A stretch of 54,289 nucleotides of DNA from Fragilaria crotonensis. Taxonomy: Eukaryota; Bacillariophyta; Fragilariophyceae; Fragilariales; Fragilariaceae. The notes below the pieces were generated by a model that searched no databases, was not told where the DNA came from, and saw nothing but the letters and a program-made list of their open reading frames with translations. Positions 10,483 through 22,064 of the stretch are shown one piece after another. The DNA lies in NCBI GenBank assembly GCA_022925895.1, contig JAKSYS010000418.1:1-54289 (forward strand). Direction: 5' to 3'. The translations under genes were made by a program, and so were the position numbers. Numbering within the stretch: position 1 is the first letter of the stretch; each line of letters opens with the position of its first letter.

Positions 10483-12416
10483 ATGCTGAACGGTTGCAGC
10501 AATGCAATTTCAAGAATCGTTGGCTTGCGCTCTCCTCTCATATGCACAGTGCTCAATGTGTCTTTGCTGTCGGTGATCTTTGTGTTACTTCAGACGAACT
10601 TCCCTGAAAGAATAAATAGATCTCCTACCACAAAGAAGGATTCCGATCGAGTGGTCCTTGTCGGCGTAGATGAAGAAAGAGTTGTTTACACTACACATCA
10701 GTGTTCCTCTGTGCTGGACTACATCCAATATGGCGTCAGTATTAACTCCGAATCAGCCGATGTAACAACGACTGTCAAGACCTATTTACCTTCCATTCAC
10801 GATGTCTGGGAAGAGACGGTTCATCCGAAACTCCTACGTCACGCCATTCGGTGGGCGAAGTTTAAATTGGGAAACAACAAGACGGCGGTGAATTTGGAAA
10901 GATGAGACGCGATTTTACCCAGGTCCACCATGAGTTCATCATTCCGAGACTTCGCAAGTCGCTTGTACGACCAATGGACGACAAGCAAGTACAGAGGATT
11001 CTACGAATAATAGAGGACCGATTGATCGACCCGATCAATAATCCACGCCTAGAGATTATGACATTTGGTGGGTCCGTGGTTCAAGGTTGGCACAGCGAAT
11101 TTCATAACTGGTTCCAACCAGGATTCGAGAATGTAATTGAACCTGATTGTGCTTCGTACGCGTGGCCAGCGCGACTGGAGGCTATACTCAATGAGGTCAT
11201 CTTTCACGGTCAAGATGTCGTGCGTGTCACAAACATGGCAGTGGGAGGGACCACCAGCGATGTTGGAGCGGTAGCATTGGAGTATGGACTCTTACCGCCA
11301 GATCATCCTGGCCCAGATATCATTATCCATTCCTACGGTGTCAATGACGGCAGAAGAGCAGGGGACGACTATGAGAGGTTCAATCTTATGCAAGACTTCA
11401 TCCGTGCGGCCAGAGCGATGAACTGTGATGTTGAAAAGCAACCGTCCATCATCCTCTATGATGACTTCATGGGGTTTTATTCTCATGACATCTATAGAAC
11501 GATGGCATACTCTGAGTATGTGTCGAAGGCTGCAGCATGGTACGATTTGATGGCTGTGAGCTACGCCAACGTATATCGACATACGGTGTTCTCGGGCGAA
11601 GGATTTGGCAACGAAACTGCGGTCGAGCACGAGCCCGGTGGTGACCTCCCAATGTTGGGATGGAGCCTTGAAATCCACCCAGGGATGCTGTACCATTCCA
11701 CGTCTCCTTGGATGTTAGTCTACAACCTGTTGGATAACATGATCAACTCTTGTCAAGACTACGCAACAATGACTCGTTACGAACCTGTGTTTGAAGAGCT
11801 TCCATTGAACCAAATACCAGAATTGACGAAGGACTCCATGCTATCTGATCTTCCAAAGAAGTGGAACGAAAATATTGTAGAGCACACGAAATTGTGTGCC
11901 GAGGCATCCAATAGAAAAGGGAACGTCTGCGCGCCAACTTCTTGGGTTGACAGCGCATTCACTGGCTCGAGGGACAAGCCTAAAATTGACGAGGAGATGG
12001 AACGATTGTTTTTATCAGACAATGAAGGATGGCAACTGGAGGAAATGATAAACTCCAAACCTCGTCCAGGATGGGTTGCCTTTGCGCGAACTGCCACGTT
12101 CACCATCACCGTAAAGGACCACGAAGGCATCACATTTGTGACCATTATCGCCATGAAGAGTTATGGGGCAAAATGGAAGGACAGTCGCGTACGCGTCACT
12201 CTTTTCGACGATGGTCCTTCGGGGAAGGGTCCCATTTCAAATGTTGGGCTTTATGAGATACCCGGATCTCACGATACTACAACCAGCGTGTTGTTTCCAC
12301 ATAAGCTTCACCTGGACGGGGACGGTGTTCCCGAAGGCAACTGGTTGACGGCCCGCTTCGATCTGGTAGGTGGAACTACTTTCAGGATACAAGGCATGCT
12401 CTTCTGCACGCGCTAG
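10483..12416 (+). CDS. SGNH/GDSL-type hydrolase (paralogue 2), one frame break
   Basis: A close tandem paralogue of the gene at 7686-9656, with the same architecture: a signal anchor (about 17-40), FGGSVVQGWHSEF, SYGVND (block III), EIHPGMLYH (block V) and a C-terminal domain ending IQGMLFCTR. About 643 aa once the break is bridged. The frame shifts at 10896-10901: the first paralogue reads TTGGGGAAG while this one reads TTGGAAAG, so one G is missing. The C-terminal 500 codons are otherwise fully open and conserved, which argues for a sequencing error or a very recent lesion. The signal anchor and linker have diverged much more than the catalytic core, as expected for functioning duplicates. 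Substrate unknown. Confidence 0.82.
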
Positions 12417-12972
12417 GTGGAGCATCGGCTGAACCTTGTTCTGGTGTTGGTTCTGATGCTTTGCTTGAGCCAACCCTTGCAATCGAATTCCGACGTTTTG
12501 AGTCTAGGGCTTTCAATGCCATGCTTCACTGAGAACTGTTAGTATCTGCGAAAAGCCACAATTGGCGCCAACAACATTACTAACACAGTTGCTGAACAAT
12601 TTTTTTTTACTGTCGGAGCGTTATACCTTGAGCCTGTGCCGCTGATGGTATTGTTCGCGTTTCTTCTTTTTCTAGAGTTGGGATCTTTAGGTTCCAGGTC
12701 AAATGATCTCAATGAAAAGCTCGTCAACATCGTTGGCAGCGATGACACTGGGTAATTCATGTTGTAGGCGACATGGGCCATATCGAGGAAATAGACTAAG
12801 TCTTATTATTGACGCACGCAGTCAAAAGTTGGAGCCCCAGAGCTTTGTGGATGACGAACGTTACGAGACTGCGGCAAGCAGTCAAGTATCTGGGAAAGTG
12901 ACAACGGACAACTTAACGTGCTATAGCAAACTAATAATGGCAACAAAACCCGACAGTGAAAGGAAGTTTACA
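12417..12972. other. Spacer between the SGNH pair and the S28 peptidase
   Basis: The two flanking genes converge. A stop-to-stop open stretch on the plus strand at about 12551-12752 encodes a hydrophobic peptide (VPLMVLFAFLLFLELGS) but has no upstream ATG. It could be a leftover of a third SGNH signal-anchor region, but the similarity is too weak to claim. Confidence 0.4.
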
Positions 12973-14783
12973 TTATTCGTTCAAAGCGATCAGCCACATC
13001 CGTAAAATCCGAATGATATCTTCGTGTCCCTTCGCCAAATCTTCCGTCTCGTCAGGTGATGGCCACTCATGGATCAAATCGGAATGATGGGCACCATTCG
13101 GGAAATTCAATGCCAAGATAGAATCCGACAAGTCGGAGGTATACGACGACACGGACCAACCATCACGTAGTCCATTCGTGAACAATATCCGAGACGTTCG
13201 ATTTATCAAATTCGATTTTTGAAAATGCCACATTCGTACCAACGACGGGGTTGTGGTTTGACTTGGAATCGGCTCATGCAATGGTTTGTCAACCAGGAAA
13301 GTGAAAATTCACGAGGTGGGAAGAACATGCTGTTGGGACCAAATCCAGTTTCCACCACCAAATCACGACAAATTTGAAATTCCCAACTGCGAGCCGTGTC
13401 ACCATCACCCGCACCTGACCAATCTGCGGATGAAATCGTGGCATTGGGACCCGCCGCAATTTCTGTTTGCAAATCAAAGCAAGACGACGACGATGATGAT
13501 TGATAGTCATCTCCACCTTGTTTCAGTTGCAAGAATTTTGAATAACGTTCGACAGGATTGGCGTCACTTGTACTTGGGTCTTTCCCAGAAAAGATACGAC
13601 ACGCCTTGACCAGATCCGTGTCGTTGGTGGGTGGATAATAATCCATGTTAAAGTCAGCATTTGACGCAACTACCAACATTGTGAGTTCTTGTGCCAAAAT
13701 ATCGTTCGACACAATGTATTCCGGGAAACTCTTGACACAAATACCAAATTCCGAAGCAAGCTCGGTTGGAGTTTTCGAACTTTGTACGACGTGGTTATGA
13801 ACGGCCTCCAAAGTCGACTTGACACCGTGGGCACAACCTGGAGATGCTTTGTCCGCAACCTAACGTCAAACCATGATGAGAGGTGAGGGATAAAAACGCT
13901 TTTGACGGTCTTTTCATTCTGCAATGGCGGCACGTACCTTTGTCACAAAATCATAGTATCCATCAGCATCAAAACCAGAACTGTGTTCGTAGAGTTTCAG
14001 AGGGGCGGACGACGCATACCCAATGTCCACAACACTTGGGTAATTCAATCTCATCATTGCAGAGAGGAAACCAGGATAGGAACCTCCGATGGTTATCACC
14101 GGACAATAGGAAGATGATGTTTTGTTGTGCAACGAACATCCCAATTGGACTTGGACATGTCGGATGATGCGGATCCAATCAGCAAGAGCTTGTTCTGGAG
14201 AAAGATAGAGGTCCAATTCATGATTGGTTGCATTGAACCCAACTGGTTGAGAGTTTCCGTAAAATCGATGTTCCGTTTGCAGCACATAGGCACCAAACGA
14301 TTTCGCTAACTTGGTCGAAACAAATGGGTAGAGTATGTTTGTCACCGGGCCTTCCCCACCCAAAATAACGAGAATGGGATGACCAGGACCGGCGAAGTGA
14401 GTACCAGAAACAAAATAGGGATGAGACCATGTGGCGTTGTTGGTTGGATCAAAGTGATCAACCATCTGATTCAAGAACAACATGGGTTCTCCACCACCTC
14501 CAGTGGCAACTCCTCCAGCTTCTGCAGCTCCTCCATTTTTGATTCCTGAAACATCAACTACATGAGAGGCAATTAAAGCGCGATGGCCCACCAAGGAGGC
14601 GATCAGGACGAGACCAGCGCAGAATGATCCCAATTGCAACCATCGATTCTTCGGATTGGAGGACGAGTGGAGTTGTTCACTGGATGCGCTTTCTTCGTCT
14701 TGGTAGTTGACAATCTTCACACCATCTTCGATACTTCCATAGCCTCGTTTGGAACGCTGCTCTTGTCGCTGTGGGTCAGTCAT
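12973..14783 (-). CDS. Family S28 serine carboxypeptidase (prolylcarboxypeptidase/DPP7-like)
   Basis: Predicted minus-strand exons are 14783-13938 and 13859-12973 (78-nt intron, phase 0), about 577 aa. A cytoplasmic N-terminus and a membrane anchor (about 50-70, LGSFCAGLVLIASLVGH) precede the alpha/beta-hydrolase fold. Family marks in order are FLNQMVDHFDP (105-113), ILGGEGP (140-146), EHRFYGNSQP (171-180) and GGSYPGF with nucleophile Ser235, followed by GYASSAPL. The acid and base residues lie near the end, in FTNGLRDGWS and NFPNGAHHSDL. S28 enzymes cleave Pro-X bonds at peptide termini in lysosome-like compartments or outside the cell. One base appears lost in the C4 run read on the minus strand (GGGG at 13247-13250, plus strand). 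With five C the frame joins KPQPPSLVRMWHF to the NGLRDGW block, as expected for the family. Confidence 0.88.
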
Positions 14784-15491
14784 GTTGTGGTCTAGGGTGA
14801 CGCGCGAAACTGAAATGCAGTGATGCCCTTGATCTTAATTTTGTGGTCGTTGCTTGGGTTGCGCACACGTATCGAACACACATCTCACAAACTTGACACA
14901 ACCCACATACATGTACAGATTGTCTGTGAAACGTACGTGGAACAAGAATATGCATACGAGGTAAATACAGATTTACTTGCACTCGGAGTAGAAGTACTTG
15001 CATGGGTGTAATTTCTCGTTGGCATCGCACGGAAATTCATATTAAAGTTCGTCATTTGCTCGTATTCGACTGATGTTAAAATACGATGTTACTGTACGAG
15101 TACCTGGTACCGGAGCTTCCGTGCCTTCAACTTTTGTCATTCAACTGTAGTACTAGACTATACGTACTTGCAGTACGATCTGTAATCTGCAATCGCCTGC
15201 GCTGCATACTGCACATACACTCGCTGGTCTAACTACGGTAGGAACATACGGTGAATTTGTCTACAGTGCAACAAGTAATCCAGTCCATCACAGTTGACAA
15301 GATCATAGCAGTTGCGGTAATAGCAGAGGGACCTGGGGCCTGGGGGCCCTAATAGACGTAGTACTTCAATCCTTTGTCAATGCATGCACAGGATGTATCG
15401 GTCCTGGAGTAAGATTGAGACTGGAGTACTTTTGACTATAATGCTTGCTGGATCAACTGTACTACCGTAGTTCGTGAAAAAAACAGGGGAC
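14784..15491. other. Intergenic region upstream of the S28 peptidase gene
   Basis: No gene is seen. GTAC-rich patches occur (for example around 15080-15180), with a G/C block around 15328-15350. Confidence 0.55.
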
Positions 15492-16508
15492 CTATGCCGA
15501 TGTTGCAATGCATTGCTCGGTTTCATTGTACGATGGAATGCCAAATACCTTTCTGGCGGCACCGTTAAGTGCCCAGCATCGCTCCGAGGGTGTAAAGCCA
15601 GCCCACACCATGGCCTTGATCGACTCCACTAGTGCTTGACGGATTTGACCTTGAAAGTAGCTTGCATCGGATCCCCACAATAGCTTGGGGATGACGCCGG
15701 CCTCTTTGAATTTCTTGGCATTCTCCAACCCGCCTGGGTATTTGAACGATTTGTCCGGATTCTGAGCAAACATGGCCGAAAGGGATATCCAAACATTTGG
15801 GTACTCGGCAGCCATGGCGATGGACTTGTCCACAAACTCAAAGTTGTAGTAAAACGGACTGTCGGGAGGTAGGAATTCGTGACCAGCATGAAGCAATACA
15901 AAGGTAATGTCTGGATACGCCTTGATCTTGGGAAGCAAAAGTTCTGGGTCCACGTATTCACGACCACAACACGTGACGATATTAAATTGCTCTCCCAATG
16001 GTCCACAAAAGGGTGTAGTTCCAATGTGAATGGCAATCACTTTGGCCCTCGTTGCCTTGTTCACAACGTCCAACACATCGTCCATGGCTGGACTTTGCAG
16101 TGGAAGACATGTGTGAGGAGGTGCAATCTTTACACCCAAAACCTCACTCTTGGTCAAAAAGGTCGCCAAGTGTTCCATTTCCGATTCTCGATGATCCTCC
16201 CACACATTATGAGTCGTATTGAGCGATGCCAAGGAATAAATACGACCCTGACTGTGTGCTGCAATCGCGTGTGTGTACGTGTTCATATCAAACGGCAAGG
16301 ACATTTTTGGATATGGATTGTAGAGCAGTCCAATGGAAATGTTGGCCGATTCCAATTCGGCCACCAACGAGCCGCCGCAATCGAACCACGGAGCAATGTG
16401 CAAATGGGGATCAATAATTTCTCCACATCGCGACAGTTCACTCGCCAAGAGACGATCGGGTGAGGTCCACGTCAGGATGAAGGCAATCAAGTCTTGAATT
16501 CCAACCAT
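15492..16508 (-). CDS. Amidohydrolase family protein (amidohydrolase_2-type TIM barrel)
   Basis: Intronless, 338 aa, the usual size for this group. The metal-binding opening IIDPHLHI (His35, His37) is followed by VIAIHIG, FVLLHAGHEF and the late Asp motif LLWGSDASYF, the order expected for PF04909-type hydrolases and decarboxylases. These enzymes use one divalent metal to hydrolyse C-N or C-O bonds or to decarboxylate aromatic acids; the substrate is not deducible here. An upstream open stretch without ATG (16487-16708, another frame, basic and acid-poor) resembles a transit peptide and overlaps the start. If a small indel or intron joined it, the protein would be organellar, but I cannot support that and keep the ATG at 16508. 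It has its own promoter region and is not in an operon. Confidence 0.85.
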   Translation of the reverse strand: MVGIQDLIAFILTWTSPDRLLASELSRCGEIIDPHLHIAPWFDCGGSLVAELESANISIGLLYNPYPKMSLPFDMNTYTHAIAAHSQGRIYSLASLNTTHNVWEDHRESEMEHLATFLTKSEVLGVKIAPPHTCLPLQSPAMDDVLDVVNKATRAKVIAIHIGTTPFCGPLGEQFNIVTCCGREYVDPELLLPKIKAYPDITFVLLHAGHEFLPPDSPFYYNFEFVDKSIAMAAEYPNVWISLSAMFAQNPDKSFKYPGGLENAKKFKEAGVIPKLLWGSDASYFQGQIRQALVESIKAMVWAGFTPSERCWALNGAARKVFGIPSYNETEQCIATSA

Positions 16509-17301
16509 GATGCTGTTGTTGTTGTTTTCAATTCTTCAGTTGTCTTGCGAAACAAGAGATACGAACTTTCGTTAGAATATAGCGAAGCATGGTAACTTTG
16601 GTCGAACAAGTTACACCGTGTAGACGACAATGGAGAACCCAATGAGGTTGCTCGCAGTGTCACTGCTACCACTCGATTCCAAGCTGATGTTCGCCCGACA
16701 ATCAACAAATCTGTTTCACTTGCTACTACCGTATTGGTCTATCACCACTATACCGGGTACAAGTGCAACAGGTACATGTACTTCTCTCGAGATTGTGGCA
16801 TGACAAACTCGAAAAATGGGGCTCGACTTGTACTCGGCATTCCGAACGTACCTGAATCAGATGCGAGTGCAATAATTGTATTGGTGCCACTTCGACAGAT
16901 TGGACGGGACGGGAAAAGTGAGAGAATGGGTTCTTGCTATCTGCTTGGCGCTTCTGTATTTAGTTGGTACTGTACTACGCGAGGAATCTGTTGCACTGCA
17001 CTACAATACACTGAAGATATATCGTGAATCTTGATGCGTATCTTCGCGTTGATGGACGCCAGTCATCCAACGAACACAGACATAAGACATTCGACATCAA
17101 GTATGACGAGCGCCTTGTCAAGATGACAGTACCGGTACGAAAGATCCAAGTACAGGTACAGAACTGTAAACTGCTTTGAACGTGTAGCACTGGTAGTACT
17201 ACAGTACAATCTAAGATGAACCACATTCAATTCACCTCATGATATATCTATTGTGATTAATGCGGATTCGTATAGATGATCATGAGATTGTTGCGTTGTC
17301 G
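16509..17301. other. Intergenic region between the amidohydrolase and RAP genes
   Basis: Apart from the open, ATG-less stretch at 16487-16708 noted with the amidohydrolase, nothing coding is seen. GTAC words and TACCGGTAC-like patches are frequent. Confidence 0.5.
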
Positions 17302-19921
17302 TCACAATAATACTACACCAGCGTCGGATAGCTTGCTCCGTAGCCATTCTTGGCTCACTTGGTGTTGTCGTGCTTCTGCCCAGTTCAAATTAATGACATT
17401 CCAACCAAGCTGTTGCAACAAACGACGTTTCGCCTTGGTGGGTCCATTCTCAAGTCGGTTCCCCTCGTTGTCACCAGCAACCGATAGGTAATGGCTGGGA
17501 CCATCACATTCAATGGCTATCCGGCGTTCCACGCATGCCAAGTCGATGGAAAGCATTCCAGGGATGGATTCAAAAGGAGAAATTTCGCATTGGTGGGAAA
17601 ATCCAATGTCCCAAAGTGTGGTTGATACTGTCGTCTCAAATCTGGATGATTCAGTAGTAAATGGAACTCGATCAAGCTGCGTTTGAAGAACTGATGATGG
17701 ACTTGCAAGCGCCATGTCAAACGCTGATGCACAGGCCTGTACGTAAACAACTTGTTTCAATTCTTCAATCGGCAAGTCATCAATGTCCCTTGCTATGAGG
17801 TCCTTCCACAGGTTTGCTAGCATGTCTTTCTGACTCACACCACTAAGGTGGAGGACCACTATAGCGTAGCAAACATTGCACAAATCTTGTGAATTTGCAT
17901 CAGCCAGGAACTCATTCAGGCATCGTTCCAAGGCGGAGAAAAATCCACGCGAATGACTTCCCAATACAGCAAGAGCATATGCGCAATTCGCAATTTCCTG
18001 TGATGATCCATGTTCAACTAACCATTCCGCATGCTCGTCCAGCAATCGAAACAAATTCGGAGACTCGATTTCAAGCTTGGCGCACGCCCATGCGCAGTTT
18101 GCTAACCCTTGTGGAGACCCACCGTTGGCAACAAACATTTCCGCGCGTTCGTCCAGTAGCCGAAACAGATTCGAACACTTCATTCCAAGCGTGCCACATG
18201 CCCAGGTACAGTTTGCTATCACTTGTTGATTTCCATTTTCAAATAACCACTCGGCGTGCGCATCGAGCAATCGAAACAGATTCGGAGACTTTAGTCCAAG
18301 CGCACCACAGGCCCATGCACAGTTTGCAATTTCTTGTGGCTTGGCATCTTCAAAAAGCCACTCCGCGCGCTTGTCGAGCAACATGAACAGATTCGGTGAC
18401 TCAACTCCAAGCGTACCACAAGCCCATATACAGCTTGCGATTTCTTGTTGATTACCATACTTAAACAGCCATTCGGCACGTTCTTCCATCAATCGAAAGA
18501 GATTCGGAGACTCCATTCCAAGCTTGGCACATGCCCAAACGCAATTCGCAATTTCTTGTGGCTTTCCATTTTGAAACATCCATGCTGCGCGTTCGTCGAG
18601 CAATCTGAACAGCTTTTGGGCCGTAATTCCAAGACTACCACATGCCCATATGCAGTTTGCAATTTCCTGCTGGTTTCCATTGAAGAACAACCATTCCGCG
18701 CGTTCGTCCAGCAACCTGGACAGATTAGGAGACTCACTTCCAACTCTAGCGCACGCCCATATACAATTTGCGATGTCCTGTTGATTCCCATTGTGAAACA
18801 GCCATTCCGCACGTTCGTCAATCAACCTGAACAGATTCGGAGACTTTACTATCTAGCTTACCACATGCCCACATACAGTTTGCGATAACCTGTGGATTCC
18901 CAAATTCAAACATCCATTCGGCATGGTCATCCAGCAATCGAAACAGATTCGGAGCCTCAATTCCAAGCGTGGCACACGCCCATGCACAGTTGGCCAAGCC
19001 TTGTGGAGTCATCCCACTTTGAACCAACCATTCGGAGCGCTCGTCCAGCAAGCGAAACATGTCATGACACTCGAATTTGAGCCTACCACATGCCCAGAAA
19101 CAATTCGCAATCTCTTGTGGATTCCCATGTTCAAACATCCATTCCGCAGTCGTTGGCTCGTCCAGCAGTTTCATGATATGGAGCGCAATGGAATCAGCCT
19201 TTAGGGGGAGTCCCATCTTTGCAATGGCATGGACTGTATTGCCCAATTCCCGAGTACCTCCCAGCCATGTGATTCCATGCACATGCAGCTTTGTGTTCAG
19301 GTCTGATAAAAATGCTTCGAACAATGGATCATCGTTTCGCAAATGTCGGATGCGCGCTATTTGCGACATGACAGTGGCATGATTGACAGGATCAAAATAC
19401 TGCTTTTGGTTCTGATACAAACTCAATATTTCTTTCCATTTTCCAGCTTTTCCCAGTGTAATGATTTTCTTATTGATTGATATTGACATTGATTTTGCAT
19501 TTCGGTCCACTTTTTGTGCCCCACGATCAGTTGGTCTTGTCGGATTCAATTCTTGGTCTTGTAATGTTGAGGAATACGATACGTGGCGAGACTCTGGAAA
19601 TCTCTTAGCATGCATGCGATCCCGTCGTTCTCTTTCACATAATAATGACTTGTCCAAAGATGCGATTAGAGAGAGATTTACCATTCCACGTCCATGAAAA
19701 GCGCGCCGTAGAAACGTTGGACTGAGACTGGAAGGGAACGAAATCCCCCTCATTGACCGTGTTTTCGAGGCGAATCTCCCAATCATTGTATTAGGGTCCT
19801 CGTCTAAATGTTGATTATTGTTGATACTAATATCATTGAACCCCCTGGGTAGTCTTCGAATGATTGTATCTCGCACTGTCGACTTTATTCCACCAAAGTT
19901 GATTGTGATGGAATATGACAT
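17302..19921 (-). CDS. Octotricopeptide-type repeat protein with C-terminal RAP domain
   Basis: About 872 aa once a one-base break is bridged. The N-terminal 150 residues are basic and Ser/Arg-rich, compatible with organelle targeting. Then come about twelve repeats of 37 residues. Ten carry the core IANCxWAC, with the consensus SPNLFRLLDERAEWLF, NGNQQEIANC and WACGxLG; the last two are degenerate (ANCAYAL, CNVCYAI). The C-terminus is a RAP domain (IAIECDGPSHYL, KAKRRLLQQLGWNVINLNW), an endonuclease-like fold common in organelle RNA factors. OPR/RAP proteins bind and stabilise or process specific chloroplast or mitochondrial transcripts; that role is inferred. The break lies at 18845-18847: removing one A from the minus-strand AAA turns SKVSESVQ into the expected SKSPNLFRLIDERA repeat. 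No introns are seen. Confidence 0.88.
17960..19150 (-). repeat. Tandem 111-bp coding repeats (OPR units)
   Basis: About ten to eleven 37-codon units, strongly alike at DNA level (for example the recurring minus-strand word behind SPNLFRLL). Such arrays change copy number by unequal exchange and are hard to assemble, so the unit count may not be exact. Confidence 0.8.
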
Positions 19922-22064
19922 ACGACTGTGACAAGTGGGTTGGGGGAGCAGAACAGCGACATCTACGACAACTTATCATCATATCATCATTCTGTGGGTG
20001 CGGTTTCTTTTGTATCAAGTATCGTACGTACATGGACAGTACCAATACACAGTAGGAAGACATGTACTGTATGACTCAAAAGTCATAAAGTCCAAAAATC
20101 ATTTTTACTTCTCCGTACAGTAGCACCTGGATACTGGCTACACAGATTGTCTGAAGTACCGAGGGTACCATGGTACTGTACAATGTGGTATTTCTTCCAT
20201 GTGTCTACTTTGTACCGTAGTCTCCGTAGGTTGACAGCAACCTACTGGGGTACTGTCGTACTATGCTAAGGAGAATTCGCCGTACAAACTTGCATGTACC
20301 ATTCCACGTGCTGGTATGTTTGTAGTGTAGAATCTACTGGTGCTTATTTAAGGTTCCACTTAACAAGACTTCAAAATGGCGCATGGTCGCATGGACCAAC
20401 AAGGCGCCCACCTCAAAGAGGCGATTCCATTGTTGTTACTTTCTATGATTTGATGCAACATTTTGCTTGGAAGAACTTCTCTCTCAAATATGTACCTTTG
20501 CGAATGCCTTGAATCAGATCAGTTCCGTGGTTTTTGTGATGATGTATCCAACAGAACTCGTCGACTCGAGAGCGTCTTGTAGGCTCGACGTAAGCACACA
20601 AAACCTTGGTTTATGTAGCAAGTGGTACATTTTGAACTGAATATCAGACGAGAACTGCTCCTAGCTAGTAGAGAGCATATATGCGACGAGGGGACTGTGA
20701 CCCGAAGAATTCTGCGTATTCCAGAGTGTCGAATGCTCGAGAGCTACTTAAGCTCTTTGTCTCAGAATAGCATCTGGTACTACCAATTGCGAACCCTCAT
20801 TTCGTTATCGAATGTATCACTCACCTATCCACTTGAGCTTGCGACGAGAACTGCGCCATATTCCTGAAATACATACAGGAACACGTAATCGACGAACTGT
20901 GACAAAACTCGACATATCCCTTCCATATTTAACATGTAAAGAACGCGAAGGGGCTATCCCGATCAAGCTGAAGTGGATGCCATTGAGACCTTTGTTGTGA
21001 ATTTAAGATTTATATCCTATGCAAGCATTTTGAAAGGAGCACCTGGTCAAGGAAAAGACCGTACTTACAAGGTCGTGACGACGATCTTGGATGAACGATT
21101 TCCAAGATCCCAGGCGTTGCGACTTTATTATGAATACCGACTTCAAGTACATTTTTCCAACGCGACATTTCGTAGACATTTCCGTGGCGACAAACAGATC
21201 TGAAGAGTCGTATGACTGCATATGGGTGGATGGCTACTGTAGAAGCCTCTATATGATATATTGGGTTTAAAGTTGAAACGCGTCTACGCAATTTTGACGT
21301 CACTGATTGATGGGCCATCGGCCATCGACCATGGGGACACGTTGAAAGTTGCGCCCATTGAATTGATGTGAGGATTAGGCCCTCCCGCAAGGATCCATCG
21401 ATCAACATAGTTAGAGGACCTGTGTTAATCATCGAGAGTAGACTACAGAAGGAGTACAAGCACCAATTGATATGCAGAGGTTAATGACAAAGATCGAAAG
21501 CTAAGTCTCGCCCGTCACCAGCGTTGACACATGACCGAGTTGCTTCATTCAGTGCTGAGCGCAAGTTAATCAATTGCATATTCTAATTCGTTATAACAAA
21601 ACAGTCCATCGTACCGTCTCTGCTTGCAATCTCGTTGGCGGCGTGATTGCACTAATTGCTTGTTTTGGTTTGACCAGCGGCTCTAACAAATGACAAACTA
21701 CTCTCACCACTGTACCAGTATTAACCGACCAACATACTTGATCATGCCAGAACAAATTTCCATTAGATTCTGTTTTAACGTAGACCCTTGCCTGCGAAAG
21801 AGATATTGATAAACTATTCCGAGCGAGATGGCTCTTGAGGTCGCCGACGTGTTTGAAAGTCGACGACGAGCAACTGACTGGGACTTCATCGTTCTCGCGT
21901 CGTACAAACAATTATTTCCTCGAACTCACTGACTCGTTATTGAATCATAGTGGTCAATACAATTTGACAAGGAGGAGCAGGTAAGCTATAACGTTCCCCT
22001 GAAGCCGTTCTTAGGCAATTTACATCAAATCAACAAGCCCTCGATTGTTCCGTGGCTAGATTCG
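19922..22064. other. 2.1-kb region without a recognised gene
   Basis: GTAC-rich at the left (20000-20300). A 76-codon ORF at 20973-21203 (+), starting MDAIETFVVNLRF, and a 149-codon ORF at 21010-21459 (-) overlap; neither shows a known motif. Another minus ORF at 21591-21911 is equally orphan. The region between divergent gene starts probably includes the promoter of the RAP gene and the 3' flank of the helicase gene. Confidence 0.45.

Noticed and set aside
18445-18888. Long plus-strand ORFs antisense to the RAP gene, also at 17889-18386 and 18892-19204
   Set aside because: They are mirror images of the repeat-coding strand; the RAP domain and OPR motifs fix the real strand.
5200-19000. Programmed ribosomal frameshifting as a shared regulatory mechanism
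   Set aside because: Break sites have no common slippery sequence or downstream structure, fall at arbitrary domain positions, and include both insertion and deletion.
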